Positions 37,257 to 47,039 of a stretch of 64,000 nt of DNA are shown here, piece after piece. Every line of letters starts with the position of its first letter. Position 1 is the stretch's first letter. The stretch comes from Colwellia polaris. GTDB taxonomy: Bacteria > Pseudomonadota > Gammaproteobacteria > Enterobacterales > Alteromonadaceae. The notes under the pieces were generated by a model. The model saw nothing but the letters and a program-made list of their open reading frames with translations, ran no database searches and was not told the DNA's origin. Location of the stretch: assembly GCF_002104515.1 (NCBI RefSeq), contig NZ_NBOE01000001.1, positions 186,001 through 250,000 on the forward strand. The letters run 5' to 3'. The translations under genes and the position numbers were made by a program.

Positions 37257-38201
37257 ATGTCAGTAGAAGCGTTATATAAAGTTATTTTATACCCATTTAT
37301 TAATGAGTCACTTGCCAGTTTAAAAGCAATGACGAACTTAGTTGGCGAAGCTGGAGAAGCTTTTGTCGATAATGTTGATGACTTTCGCTTTAAAGGCTAT
37401 GCAGTATGCTCTGAAGTTACCGGTGGTTTAGACGGTGTTATTATGATGCATCATTATCCAGAAACCGCCATTGCTATTGGTAACTCTGTTTGTGAACATA
37501 TGTTTGAAGAAAAATATCAATTTACTGAAATTAATGAAGAATTAAGTCATGCATTAGCTGAATGGGGCAACACTATTGTTGGTCGTTCAACTGATTTACA
37601 TGGCCGTTATAGCTTAGATTATAAGTTTTCAAGCCCGTACTTTGTTCATGATGTAAATGATATGGATAAATATTTGGCCGGCGTAAAAGAAGTTATTACT
37701 GTGCCAATTACTGTTGAAGGTGTAGGACGTTATTACTTTAACTTATTAATCCGTAATGTTGAGTATCAATCAATCGGCATTAAGCGTGAAGCGAGTAGAG
37801 GCATAAGTAACCCACACACTAAGGTTTTGCCATTAGAGAGTAAAATATTGTTAGTAGATGACAGTGGCATGATACGCAAAGCGTTAAAACGTTACTTAGC
37901 ACAATTGGGCTATAACAATGTTATTGAAGCTGACGATGGTTCAGTAGCTGTTACTATGGTGCAAGAGCAACAACCTGACTTTATGTTTATGGATGTTGTT
38001 ATGGGTGAAATGAATGGCGATGCAGCTTTAGCTAACATTCGTGCTAATGGTAGTAATGTTCCTGTGGTTATGTTGTCATCGGTAACAGATCAAGCGCTTA
38101 TACAAAGCTGTGCAAGTGAAGGTATTTCAGGTTTTATATTTAAACCAATTCAAGCTGATACTGGTGCTGAAATTATTAAAGAATATTTAAAAATAGCGTA
38201 A
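37257..38201 (+). CDS. CheX-like domain fused to a CheY-type receiver
   Basis: The 314-residue protein has an N-terminal CheX/CheC-like domain (about residues 1-170; INEELSHALAEWGNTIVGR contains the E-x2-N-like active pattern) and a C-terminal receiver (about 195-314; LLVDDSGMIRKALK, phospho-acceptor in FMFMDVVMG, Lys in FIFKPIQ). CheX dephosphorylates CheY-P, so the fusion may form a self-dephosphorylating switch. No kinase or chemotaxis gene adjoins it. A terminator follows closely. Confidence 0.85.
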   Translation: MSVEALYKVILYPFINESLASLKAMTNLVGEAGEAFVDNVDDFRFKGYAVCSEVTGGLDGVIMMHHYPETAIAIGNSVCEHMFEEKYQFTEINEELSHALAEWGNTIVGRSTDLHGRYSLDYKFSSPYFVHDVNDMDKYLAGVKEVITVPITVEGVGRYYFNLLIRNVEYQSIGIKREASRGISNPHTKVLPLESKILLVDDSGMIRKALKRYLAQLGYNNVIEADDGSVAVTMVQEQQPDFMFMDVVMGEMNGDAALANIRANGSNVPVVMLSSVTDQALIQSCASEGISGFIFKPIQADTGAEIIKEYLKIA

Positions 38202-38218
38202 ATAATCAAAACGCTGTT

Positions 38219-38266
38219 AAGGCAGTAACAAGGAGTAAAAATTTGCTTCTTGTTACTGCCTTTTTT
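38219..38266 (+). terminator. Intrinsic terminator of the CheX-receiver gene
   Basis: AAGGCAGTAACAAGGAG pairs with CTTCTTGTTACTGCCTT (one G-T pair) and is followed by TTTT, 17 bp after the stop. It sits just before the convergent SDR gene. Confidence 0.92.
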
Positions 38267-38276
38267 AATCGCGCAA

Positions 38277-39026
38277 TTAACTCATTTTTCTTAAAGTGCT
38301 GGCCGGCACAATACGCAAGATCCAGTGCAAAAATGCCCAAGGCCAACTTGGCACAAAGCTATTGGCTTTTTCTTTATTTATAGATTTTACCAAAGCTTTA
38401 CAGCCAGTTTCCAAATCAACAATAAACGGCACGGTTTTTACTGTTTCGTTAATTTCACTTCGAATAAAGCCTGGGTGAATACAACTGACTTTAATCGGTG
38501 TACCCATCACATCAACGCGTATGCCTTCACTTAATGACGTTATAGCGGCTTTAGTGGCAGCATATACGGTCATTGCGCGTCTAAATCCTCGTACTGCACT
38601 AATAGATGATATGGTGACAAGATGACCACTATTTTGTGCTCTGAATATTTCCATAGCCGCTTCTGCTTGTGCAATGGCGGCTATAAAGTTTGTTTCTGCT
38701 GTTTGCTTGTTAGCATGAAAATAGCCGGTACCAATAGAGGCGCCTTTTCCCATGCCTGCATTTATTATTACTCGGTCTAAGCTGCCTAATTCATCTCTAA
38801 ATGCGTTGAAAACCTCGAACACCGCAGGGTGGTCGTTAACATCAAGCGCTTTGGTAACGACAGTAATATTAGGGTTTATTTGTGCTAACTCAGCTTTAAG
38901 TTCTTCAAGGTTTTCCACTCGGCGTGCGCATAGCGCTAAGTTTCGCCCTTGTTTAGCAAACTCAATTGCCATGCCTTTACCAAGCCCTGAGCTGGCGCCA
39001 GTAATTAAAATATTTTGTCGGGTCAT
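38277..39026 (-). CDS. Short-chain dehydrogenase/reductase (SDR)
   Basis: This 249-residue SDR has the cofactor motif TGASSGLGKG (about residues 9-18), NAG in VIINAGMGKG and the catalytic YxxxK as YAATK, with Ser in ISSISA. It lies at the end of the five-gene minus-strand cluster running from 42984, 70 bp after the histidine phosphatase gene. The substrate is unknown; a hydroxyacyl or ketoacyl intermediate of the cluster's pathway is plausible. Confidence 0.85.
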   Translation of the reverse strand: MTRQNILITGASSGLGKGMAIEFAKQGRNLALCARRVENLEELKAELAQINPNITVVTKALDVNDHPAVFEVFNAFRDELGSLDRVIINAGMGKGASIGTGYFHANKQTAETNFIAAIAQAEAAMEIFRAQNSGHLVTISSISAVRGFRRAMTVYAATKAAITSLSEGIRVDVMGTPIKVSCIHPGFIRSEINETVKTVPFIVDLETGCKALVKSINKEKANSFVPSWPWAFLHWILRIVPASTLRKMS

Positions 39027-39095
39027 GGGATTCTCTTATTGTTGTAATTTTTTAGTTGTAATGACGAATAATGTAAATTTTGTCACTTATTAATG

Positions 39096-39827
39096 TTAGG
39101 TATAGGTGATCAATTTTTTTGTGCTCTGTTGCTCAAAAATATCATGCTCGTTTAGGGTTGAAAGCGTTAACTTATTGCTCGTTGTACGTGTAACAACTTT
39201 GGTTACACCCGCATTAACTAAACTCCAATTAATATCAATAAAGCGCGATAAAGGTAAGCCGAGTAAGTAACATACAATAATGCTAATAGGTCCGCCAGAG
39301 GTATAAATAACCACATGTCCGTTCGGGTTTTGGTGTGCAGCCTGTTCAAGCGCGTTGATCACGCGGCGACCAAAAGCTGAAAAAGACTCGCTGTATTCAG
39401 TGTTGTTAGCTTGCGGAGTTTTTTCGTCGGCTTGTATCCATTGGTTTATAGCATTAATAAATAACTCTTTAAAATGCGTTGTTGGATTTTCTTGTTTCGC
39501 TAAATATTTTCTTGCACGACTTGGTGTCGCTAATTCGCTATTGTAGGCGGCTAAAATATTTTGATGATCGTATTCATTCCAAGCCAAATCGACTTCTTGT
39601 GCAGGTGGCGTAGCATATTTTGATGATGCAAATGCTAACAGGCTATGCTGAGCGGTTTGTTTGTGACGTAACATTTCACCGGAAATAACTTTAGTTAGCT
39701 TGGGTATTTTCTTTTCTAAATAGCGGCCAACCAGCAAAGCTTGCTCGATGCCGATATCGGAGAGTTGATCATAGTTATCAGCAGAGAAACTGGCTTGGCC
39801 ATGTCTGACCAAATAAAACACTGTCAT
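39096..39827 (-). CDS. Histidine phosphatase superfamily protein
   Basis: From the ATG at 39827 the product has 243 residues starting MTVFYLVRHGQASF, with the catalytic LVRHG motif; a longer frame overlaps the upstream gene and lacks a ribosome site, whereas AAGG lies 8 bp before this ATG. Family members are phosphoglycerate-mutase-like phosphatases. Gene order beside the kinase and acyl-CoA dehydrogenase is the reason to suspect a role on a phosphorylated intermediate, but this is unproven. Confidence 0.85.
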   Translation of the reverse strand: MTVFYLVRHGQASFSADNYDQLSDIGIEQALLVGRYLEKKIPKLTKVISGEMLRHKQTAQHSLLAFASSKYATPPAQEVDLAWNEYDHQNILAAYNSELATPSRARKYLAKQENPTTHFKELFINAINQWIQADEKTPQANNTEYSESFSAFGRRVINALEQAAHQNPNGHVVIYTSGGPISIIVCYLLGLPLSRFIDINWSLVNAGVTKVVTRTTSNKLTLSTLNEHDIFEQQSTKKLITYT

Positions 39828-39828
39828 A

Positions 39829-40899
39829 TTATTTACCTTGGTTGCGGATCGCTTTTTTACAGCGATGCATGAGGTAATGAACAAATATCCAGAAGTTTTT
39901 AAAAGCGGGGTTGTTGGTTTGACCATGATGATAACGATAATAAATTTGCTGTACTATGCCAGCCAATCTAAATAAACCGTAGACTTCGTAAAAAGTAAAA
40001 TCGTCAACCGTGATCGACATTTTTTTACAATAGTATTCAACCACTTCTTTGCGGGTTAGCATGCCCTCAAGGTGCGTTGGTTGTCGGCGGGTCGATTGTG
40101 CTAAAAAGTCGTCACCGGGTTCAACCCAATAAGCTAAGGTGTTACCTAAATCCATTAAAGGGTCGCCTAAAGTGGCTAACTCCCAATCTAACACACCTAA
40201 TACTTTGGTGTAGTCATTGGCGTCAAGCACTACGTTGTCGAATCTAAAATCGTTATGGGTAATACAAATGCGCTCGTTTGCAGGCATATTTTCTGCTAAC
40301 CATTTCATAACAAACTTGCCAGAAGGTACATTCCAAGTTTTTGCTTTACTAAAGCGCTCACTCCAGCCTTCGATTTGTCGTTGGGTATAGCCCACACCTT
40401 TACCTAAGTGCGCTAAGTTCGCTTTTTGGTAATCGACTTGATGCAGTTCAACTAAGCAGTCTAATACGTTCTGACAAAGTTTTTTCGTTTGTGCAGGTGT
40501 AACGGCTAAATCGCGCGGTAAGTTTTTACGCGGAATAATACCGGTTAATTTTTCCATCACGTAAAAGTCAGTATTAATAACGCTGGCATCATCACAAAAC
40601 GCTTTCATTTCTGGTACGTATTGATAAACAGGGCGTAAAGCGTCTTGCAGACGATACTCGCGCCCCATGTCATGTGCGCCTTTGGCTTTAGTGCCTTCTG
40701 GGCCTCGGCGTAATATCAACGATTGCTCTGGGTAATCTAAACAATATGTCCAATTTGAAGCACCGCCGGCGTATTGCGTAACTGTTGGTAGTGCCGTTAG
40801 CCCGTCGACATGTGCCGATAACCACGCATGCACATTGGCAATGTCGAGTTCTTCACCGCTGCGCACTTGTTTGGCTTGATCTAATAATGTATTGCTCAT
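39829..40899 (-). CDS. ACAD10/11-type phosphotransferase (APH-like kinase)
   Basis: This 356-residue protein is an aminoglycoside-phosphotransferase-fold kinase. The catalytic loop ITHNDFRFDNVVLD (about 215-228) and the metal-binding VLDWELATLGDPLMDLG (about 240-257) are typical. It resembles the N-terminal kinase domain of mammalian ACAD10/ACAD11 and bacterial LvaA, which phosphorylate the 4-hydroxyl of acyl-CoA. Adjacent genes encode an ACAD and an SDR, as in those pathways. A 1-bp gap separates it from the phosphatase gene. The substrate is inferred. Confidence 0.83.
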   Translation of the reverse strand: MSNTLLDQAKQVRSGEELDIANVHAWLSAHVDGLTALPTVTQYAGGASNWTYCLDYPEQSLILRRGPEGTKAKGAHDMGREYRLQDALRPVYQYVPEMKAFCDDASVINTDFYVMEKLTGIIPRKNLPRDLAVTPAQTKKLCQNVLDCLVELHQVDYQKANLAHLGKGVGYTQRQIEGWSERFSKAKTWNVPSGKFVMKWLAENMPANERICITHNDFRFDNVVLDANDYTKVLGVLDWELATLGDPLMDLGNTLAYWVEPGDDFLAQSTRRQPTHLEGMLTRKEVVEYYCKKMSITVDDFTFYEVYGLFRLAGIVQQIYYRYHHGQTNNPAFKNFWIFVHYLMHRCKKAIRNQGK

Positions 40900-40923
40900 A
40901 AATCTTTAACTCTTTACTGGTGA

Positions 40924-41748
40924 CTAACGCTTTTGAGTGAATCGCTGCATGGATTTAGTTTTCTTCAGCATACTCTTGATATACATAGCAGTAGGCATTA
41001 ATTTTTTCATTAAAAATGCTTGTTTGCCAAGTTTGTGGGTCAGAATTAAAAACCTGCGTTTTTGTGCTGCTTGATAAATGCTAGTGGCAACTTGTTCTGC
41101 GTTAATATCTGACTTATCAAAGGCGCGGTCCATCATTTTTTTCATGGCTGGCTCGCTTGTGCGCATTGACTCATCTAAGTTGGTTTTGAAAAAGCTCGGG
41201 CAAACCACGCTAACGTCAATATTATCGTGGGCTAACTCAAGTTTCATGGTTTCTGATAAGCTAACCACGGCGGCTTTTACAGCATTGTAGCTACTCATAA
41301 ACGGAATCGGTGTTAAGCCTGCTTGCGAAGCAATATTAATAAAATAGCCATGGCCTTGTGCTTTAAAATCAGCAAGAAAGGTTTGACTAACACGCACCAT
41401 GCCGAGCAAGTTAATATCTAGTATCCATTGCCATTGTTCAATGCTTTCACCTTGTAGCGAGCCACCTGAAGCGACACCAGCATTGTTAATCACTATATCT
41501 AGTCCTTGCCACTGGGTATTAATGGCGGTGCGCAGCTGATCAATATCTTCTTGCTTGGTAATATCACAATGTTGATAAAAAGCGTTTGCGCCTAAAGCTT
41601 GTAACTCGGCAACGGTGGTATCTCCGCGACTTTTATTAATATCCGCGATGCAAATATTAACCTCAGATTTTTGATTTTTTGCCCAAGCGAGCGCCATGGA
41701 CTTACCTAAGCCGGTAGCGCCGCCAGTAATTAATAATCGTGTGGTCAT
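40924..41748 (-). CDS. Short-chain dehydrogenase/reductase (SDR)
   Basis: This 274-residue SDR has TGGATGLGKS (about 8-17), NNAG in IVINNAGVASGG, Ser in INIASQAG and the catalytic YNAVK. A C-terminal tail of about 50 residues is basic. It lies between the acyl-CoA dehydrogenase gene (15-bp gap) and the kinase gene (24-bp gap). In the levulinate pathway an SDR (LvaD) reduces the 4-oxoacyl-CoA to the 4-hydroxyacyl-CoA; this protein could play a similar part. Confidence 0.85.
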   Translation of the reverse strand: MTTRLLITGGATGLGKSMALAWAKNQKSEVNICIADINKSRGDTTVAELQALGANAFYQHCDITKQEDIDQLRTAINTQWQGLDIVINNAGVASGGSLQGESIEQWQWILDINLLGMVRVSQTFLADFKAQGHGYFINIASQAGLTPIPFMSSYNAVKAAVVSLSETMKLELAHDNIDVSVVCPSFFKTNLDESMRTSEPAMKKMMDRAFDKSDINAEQVATSIYQAAQKRRFLILTHKLGKQAFLMKKLMPTAMYIKSMLKKTKSMQRFTQKR

Positions 41749-41763
41749 AGCTATCTCTTATTC

Positions 41764-42984
41764 TTATAAATATTTTCTAAGCTCGAGGCGAGAAACCATG
41801 CCCATATGCACTTCATCTGGGCCATCGGCAAGACGTAAAATACGTCCCATAGCATTAAATGATGCAACAGGATGGTCGCCACTAACACCAGCGCCACCAA
41901 ACATTTGTATCGCCATGTCAGATACTTGTTGTAGCATATTTGGCACTACAACTTTAATACTAGAGATTTCGGTCATGGCATGTTTTACGCCAGCGGTATC
42001 TATTTTCCATGCTGCATGTAGCGTAAGTAAACGTGCTTGATCAATCGCCATTCTTGCTTTTGCAACACGCTCTAAATTGCCACCGAGTTTAATCAAAGGT
42101 TTGCCAAATGCTGTACGCGATAAACCACGTTTTATCATTAGTTCAAGTGAACGTTCAGCCGCACCAATGGCGCGCATACAATGATGAATGCGTCCAGGTC
42201 CGAGGCGTCCTTGAGCAATAGCAAAGCCTTTACCAAGTCCCATAATAAGATTTTCTTTCGGTACTCTAACGTTAGTAAATTCCATTTCGCCATGACCATA
42301 TGGAGCGTCGTATTCGCCACAAGCTGTTAACATACGTTTGATTGATACACCTGGCGTGTCAAGTGGCACAATAACCATTGAGTGCTGGCTGTGTTTGTCG
42401 TTTTCAGGGTTAGATAAACCCATAAAAATAGCGATTTTAGCGTTAGGATGTCCTAAGCCCGTAGTCCACCACTTTTTGCCATTAAGTATTAGCTCATCGC
42501 CGCTGGCTTCTATAGTGGCTTCCATATTGGTTGCATCAGAAGAAGCAACGTCAGGCTCAGTCATAGCAAATACTGAGCGAATTTCACCGTTAAGTAATGG
42601 CGTTAACCATTGTTTTTTCTGTGCCTCGTTACCAAAATGATAAAGTACTTCCATGTTGCCGGTATCAGGTGCGTTACAGTTGAAAATTTCAGGCGCAATT
42701 AAGCTACGCCCCGTTTGCTCAGCAAGTGGCGCGTACTCTAAACATGTAAGACCTTGAGCTAGCTCGGTGTCAGGTAAAAATAAATTCCATAAGCCTGCTT
42801 GGCGTGCTTTTTCTTTTAAGGGCTGAATTTGCGAAGGCACTTGCCATGTGCGCCAGTCTGGTGATTCGTTTAAACGACTGTTCTCGTCAAAAATGTCTTG
42901 TTCGATAGGTAAAACATGCTCGTCCATAAACGCTTTTAAGCGCGCTAGGTAGTCTTGGCTTTTGGCACTGGCTTCAAAATTCAT
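41764..42984 (-). CDS. Acyl-CoA dehydrogenase, ACAD10/11-like
   Basis: The 406-residue flavoprotein has the ACAD pattern: FAMTEPDVASSDATNMEA, GKKWWTTGLGHP, RTAFGKPLIKLGG and a C-terminal MFGGAGVSGDHPVA followed by RILRLADGPDEVH. This C-terminal region closely resembles ACAD11, whose acyl-CoA dehydrogenase domain converts 4-phosphoacyl-CoA to a compound fit for beta-oxidation. It is the first gene of the five-gene minus-strand set and is divergent from a LysR gene with an operator-like palindrome. Confidence 0.87.
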   Translation of the reverse strand: MNFEASAKSQDYLARLKAFMDEHVLPIEQDIFDENSRLNESPDWRTWQVPSQIQPLKEKARQAGLWNLFLPDTELAQGLTCLEYAPLAEQTGRSLIAPEIFNCNAPDTGNMEVLYHFGNEAQKKQWLTPLLNGEIRSVFAMTEPDVASSDATNMEATIEASGDELILNGKKWWTTGLGHPNAKIAIFMGLSNPENDKHSQHSMVIVPLDTPGVSIKRMLTACGEYDAPYGHGEMEFTNVRVPKENLIMGLGKGFAIAQGRLGPGRIHHCMRAIGAAERSLELMIKRGLSRTAFGKPLIKLGGNLERVAKARMAIDQARLLTLHAAWKIDTAGVKHAMTEISSIKVVVPNMLQQVSDMAIQMFGGAGVSGDHPVASFNAMGRILRLADGPDEVHMGMVSRLELRKYL

Positions 42985-43034
42985 GGCTTTATCTCTAACT
43001 TAGTATAAAAAGATGGCGTGTTACATTACGCAGT

Positions 43035-43057
43035 TGATTTAGCATAATGCAAAATCA
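43035..43057. promoter_or_regulatory. Palindrome TGATTTAGCAT-A-ATGCAAAATCA, probable LysR operator
   Basis: Eleven-base arms match at 10 of 11 positions around a central A and include a T-N11-A pattern. The site lies between divergent acyl-CoA dehydrogenase (start 42984) and LysR (start 43119), the standard place for a LysR-type box. Confidence 0.65.
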
Positions 43058-43118
43058 GTAATGAATTAAGTGAAATATATTGCTAACCTACTATGAATTT
43101 AATTCATTGGGTGTTTGC

Positions 43119-44024
43119 ATGATAGAAGCTAAAAAAGTACAGCAACTCGATTTTAATTTACTTAAAGTGTTCGAATGTCTGTATCAAGAACGCAATATGA
43201 GCTTGGCCGCTAAACTTTTATTTATCAGCCCGTCAGCGGTGAGTCATGCTATTAAGCGTCTGCGCTTGGTGCTGAATGACGACCTCTTTACTCGCCAAGG
43301 CCAAATTATGCAGCCAACAGCGGTTTGTCAGCGCATGGCACCGCAGTTATTAGATACCTTGGAAAAGCTACGACAAATATTACAAACTTGCGGTGATTTT
43401 GACTTATCGCAAACCGCGCAAACGTTTAAGCTAGCCATTCATGACGCGCTAGAGCCTCTAATTTTGCCTAAAATTCAGCAAGTAATACTACAAGAGGCGC
43501 CAAACGCTAAACTGATCAGCAGTAAATTAGTGCGTGAAGATATGGCGCGACAACTCAGCACAAATCAAGTTGATGTTGCTATCGATATTGCTTTGCCACT
43601 AAAAATGCCAATTAAACATTTAAAACTTTCTAGCAATGAGTTTTGTGTGTTGTTAAATAAAGCGCACAAAAATGTCGATAATATGACTGCGGAACATTAT
43701 TTATTGTCGAAACATATTGCTGTTTCTAACCGAGCAAGTGGTGTCGTAGTTGAAGATTTTGCTTTATTGCAACAAGGTATTAATCGCTCGATGAGTGCGC
43801 GTTGTCAAAGTTATCAAACAGCAAAAGAATTGTTAAAGGTTTCAGATGCCTTGTTAACTTTACCCACGTTATTAGCCGATAAGTTTGTTGATAATGACTT
43901 AGCGATAAGGCCGCTACCGTACCGTATACCCTCGGTGTCGACCCATTTATATTGGCATCAAAATACGGAGCAAGACGATGCCTTATTATGGTTGAGAAAC
44001 AAAATTCAACAGCTATTTATCTAA
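43119..44024 (+). CDS. LysR-type regulator of the acyl-CoA cluster
   Basis: From the ATG at 43119 the protein has 301 residues with an N-terminal LysR winged helix (about 10-70, MSLAAKLLFISPSAVSHAIK) and a periplasmic-binding-protein-like effector domain. The frame begins at a TTG 39 bp upstream, but the later start fits the family better. It is divergent from the ACAD gene and resembles the second LysR at 47932 in length and layout, so both may sense related compounds. Confidence 0.85.
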   Translation: MIEAKKVQQLDFNLLKVFECLYQERNMSLAAKLLFISPSAVSHAIKRLRLVLNDDLFTRQGQIMQPTAVCQRMAPQLLDTLEKLRQILQTCGDFDLSQTAQTFKLAIHDALEPLILPKIQQVILQEAPNAKLISSKLVREDMARQLSTNQVDVAIDIALPLKMPIKHLKLSSNEFCVLLNKAHKNVDNMTAEHYLLSKHIAVSNRASGVVVEDFALLQQGINRSMSARCQSYQTAKELLKVSDALLTLPTLLADKFVDNDLAIRPLPYRIPSVSTHLYWHQNTEQDDALLWLRNKIQQLFI

Positions 44025-44064
44025 TGATTGACTGTGATGATTTGTCCGAGACGGAAAACCGTGT

Positions 44065-44952
44065 TTAATTTTCGGCAGCGGTTAACGTTTCGCGTTTTTT
44101 GCGCACTGACTTTACCCATAACACTAAAAACGTTGGCCCAATGTACATGGCTAAACCATAAACCCCGGCAGAAACAGCAAATTCGGGGGCATTTAAAAAG
44201 CTAATAGCAATTAATATCGCCAGCGTGGCATTTTGAATACCCACTTCAATTGCTAAGGTTATGCCGTCGATAAAGGATAAGTTAAATATTTTCGACAGTA
44301 ACAAGCCCATGGCGATAGAGATAATATTTAATGCTAGAGCAGCGAAAAACACCTGATCAAACGAAGTTACTAACATCTCTCGTTCTTTAATTACTAGCGC
44401 TAAAATCATAGCGACCAAAAATAGCAGCGAGAAACGTCGAAAATACACTTCTGCTTTTAGCGCTGCATTAGTAAAGCGATGACGAATACCAATACCAATA
44501 ATAACTGGCACTAAAGTGACAACAAATAAGCCGATAGCGGTTTGCAGTAAAGAAAATTCTATCGCTTGCTCACCGGCGAAATTATTGATCGCATATTGAA
44601 TAATAAAAGGGGTTGAAAACACACATATAAAGGTAGATATCGCGGTTAAACTAACAGAAAGTGCTAAGTTTGCTTTTGCAACCTGACTAAAAACGTTTGA
44701 CGTAGTGCCGCCCGGGCAAGCTGCTAATATCATTAGACCAACCGCAATTGGTGTATCTAATTTGAGTATTAAACAAATACCTAGCGCCAATAAAGGCATC
44801 AATATTATTTGTCCTAGTAACCCCACACCAATAGATTTAGGTGCTTTGGCAAGCCGTGTGAAGTCTTGAATGGTTAAGCTTAGCCCCATTCCGAACATGA
44901 TCAATGCTATGGCGATAGGCAATAACACTTGGGTAAAAATTGATGCTTCCAT
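44065..44952 (-). CDS. Bile acid:sodium symporter (BASS) family transporter
   Basis: This 295-residue membrane protein has about nine or ten hydrophobic helices and the BASS signature CPGGTTSNVFSQVAKANLALS (here truncated in writing to its core CPGGTTSNV) near residue 85, with EVGIQNATLAIL in the C-terminal half. BASS proteins import organic acids with Na+. It is 6 bp after the acyl-CoA synthetase gene on the same strand, so the imported acid is probably the one activated by that enzyme. Confidence 0.87.
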   Translation of the reverse strand: MEASIFTQVLLPIAIALIMFGMGLSLTIQDFTRLAKAPKSIGVGLLGQIILMPLLALGICLILKLDTPIAVGLMILAACPGGTTSNVFSQVAKANLALSVSLTAISTFICVFSTPFIIQYAINNFAGEQAIEFSLLQTAIGLFVVTLVPVIIGIGIRHRFTNAALKAEVYFRRFSLLFLVAMILALVIKEREMLVTSFDQVFFAALALNIISIAMGLLLSKIFNLSFIDGITLAIEVGIQNATLAILIAISFLNAPEFAVSAGVYGLAMYIGPTFLVLWVKSVRKKRETLTAAEN

Positions 44953-44958
44953 TTACGT

Positions 44959-46959
44959 CTACTCCGACAATATTTTGTCTGTACACACTACATGATAATG
45001 AAAAGAATAATCAGCGAGTAATGCTTTAATTTCAGATGATACGGTGACTTGTTCTGTAAACGTTTCTACATTAATTGTTGCAATAATGCCATGTTTTTTG
45101 TCAGGTTTTACGGTAATTTGGTATTTTTCTTCACTAAATTTTTCTGCTAGAACAAGGCTAATAACTTGTTTTATTTCACGGCATACCAATTCAGGCTTAA
45201 ACATTTTTCCAACAGCAGTTAATGGCATTTCATCAACGATATTAATAATTTTTGGCATGGCAGCACGCTCGGGCACATTGTCTTTCATAAACTGTTCTAG
45301 TGCTGCTTTGGTTACGGTACTGTTTTCAATAAGGGTTAAATAGAGCACAGGTAACTCGCCTGAATAAGCATCAGGGCGTGGCACTGCAGCAGCAAGCAAT
45401 ACTTCTGGATGTGCTGAGGCAACATCTTCAATCATTTTAGGATCAATATTATGACCACCTCGAATAATTAATTCTTTTTGTCGACCACAAAGTGAGAGAT
45501 AACCGTTATGATCAACTCGACCTAAATCTCCGGTACGAACCATTTTTTCGCCAGTGGCAGTCGTTACCCACAAGGTTTGATTGTGTAAGTCATCTACATA
45601 GCCAGGGAAAACGTTATTACCCATAATAAGTATCTCGCCGGTTTCATCAGTATCACACAAGCTTAATAAATTACCGTCGGCATCAATGTCGCCAATGCGT
45701 AATACCGTACCGGGTATCGTTAAACCAACAGCGGTACGCGTGGCAACGGAATTTACCGGCATAATTGTGCTTACTGCAGTCCCCTCGGTTGAACCGTAGC
45801 CTTCAACCAAATTTATCGCGGTTTTTTTGATGAATTTTGCTTGTAGATCTGGTGACAATGGCGCTGCACCACACAAGGCCAATTTCATGTTTTTCGGTCG
45901 TTTAGGGGTAATGTTTTCAGCCGATAAATGCTGTAGTAAACCCGCATAAACCGTAGGGACAGCGGTCATAAATGCAATGTTAAAGTTATCAAGAATAGTC
46001 AGTAAATTCGCAATAACATGCTTGCCCCTGAAACCTGAAGGACCGGCAAGTAAAATAGTTGAACCTAACATCATTGAAGCTAAACCAGTAATGGCGGCAT
46101 TTACATGGAAAATTGGCAAACCAATTAAGACAGTATCGTTAGGCTCCATCGGCGATATCAGGTTCATTTGTGCGGCATTGGTAAGCTCATTTAAGTGCAA
46201 GTGTTTTGCTAGCTTAGGCAAGCCGGTAGTACCACCGGTATGAAAATAAGAACAAATATCTGACTGTTGAGGTGTAGCGTGCAGTAATTTTTCAGCTTGT
46301 TGTTTTGCTATTAATTTTTCAAAACTATAAACCGGTACTTTATGATTAGATGACGCCGGAATGTCATCACCAAACAAACAAATCACCGCTTCTAACCCAG
46401 GTATTTGATCTTTTATGGCTAGGGTTTTTTGCCAAATATCGCTGCCAGGAACAGGCCCTAATGCTATTAACACTTTACTGCCTGCCGTGGTAATTATTTC
46501 TTTAATAATATTGGCTTCAAGTAACGGGTTAATCGGATTAGCTATGCCGGCAGTTTCAGCGCCCCACAATGAAAAATACATTTCAGGGAAATTAGGGAGA
46601 ATAATTGAGGTAACATCGGTTCTGCCTATGCCAAAGCTATGCAGGGCATTACTTACTTGTGTTACGCGTTGTGAAACTTCACGATAGCTAATTTCGCGAT
46701 AGGGCGCTGCGAAAGTTCGACCTTTAACGAGCTTAACCACTTGATGTAGTGCTTTCTTAGCAAATGGTATTTTGTCTGGTGCTATGCAGTCACCGTCTAA
46801 AATATAACGTAAAGCAATACTTTCTGGAGAACGCTGGGCTGAAGCAGTAATAGCCTCATAGATAGAATGAGGTAGCCGTTCTGGGGAGATACTTGCTACA
46901 TCTATTTTTGCCATATCCAATTTTGTTTGGACTGTCGTGATATCTATTTTGTTTACCAT
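44959..46959 (-). CDS. Acyl-CoA synthetase (AMP-binding family)
   Basis: This 666-residue ligase has the AMP-binding P-loop YFHTGGTTGLPKLAKH (about residue 238), GYGSTEG, RTGDLGRVDHNGYL and the catalytic lysine in LTAVGKMFKPELV (about 588). About 75 extra residues follow the lysine. It activates a carboxylic acid to acyl-CoA; substrate chain unknown. In order of transcription it follows an aldolase (80-bp gap) and precedes the BASS symporter. It could be the LvaE-like entry enzyme of the cluster. Confidence 0.87.
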   Translation of the reverse strand: MVNKIDITTVQTKLDMAKIDVASISPERLPHSIYEAITASAQRSPESIALRYILDGDCIAPDKIPFAKKALHQVVKLVKGRTFAAPYREISYREVSQRVTQVSNALHSFGIGRTDVTSIILPNFPEMYFSLWGAETAGIANPINPLLEANIIKEIITTAGSKVLIALGPVPGSDIWQKTLAIKDQIPGLEAVICLFGDDIPASSNHKVPVYSFEKLIAKQQAEKLLHATPQQSDICSYFHTGGTTGLPKLAKHLHLNELTNAAQMNLISPMEPNDTVLIGLPIFHVNAAITGLASMMLGSTILLAGPSGFRGKHVIANLLTILDNFNIAFMTAVPTVYAGLLQHLSAENITPKRPKNMKLALCGAAPLSPDLQAKFIKKTAINLVEGYGSTEGTAVSTIMPVNSVATRTAVGLTIPGTVLRIGDIDADGNLLSLCDTDETGEILIMGNNVFPGYVDDLHNQTLWVTTATGEKMVRTGDLGRVDHNGYLSLCGRQKELIIRGGHNIDPKMIEDVASAHPEVLLAAAVPRPDAYSGELPVLYLTLIENSTVTKAALEQFMKDNVPERAAMPKIINIVDEMPLTAVGKMFKPELVCREIKQVISLVLAEKFSEEKYQITVKPDKKHGIIATINVETFTEQVTVSSEIKALLADYSFHYHVVCTDKILSE

Positions 46960-47039
46960 TACTACCTCAGCCTGACGTTACTTTTAGCGTTTTGAGTTAT
47001 TGCGCTGTTATTATTATGTGATTTTGTGCGTTTAACGCC

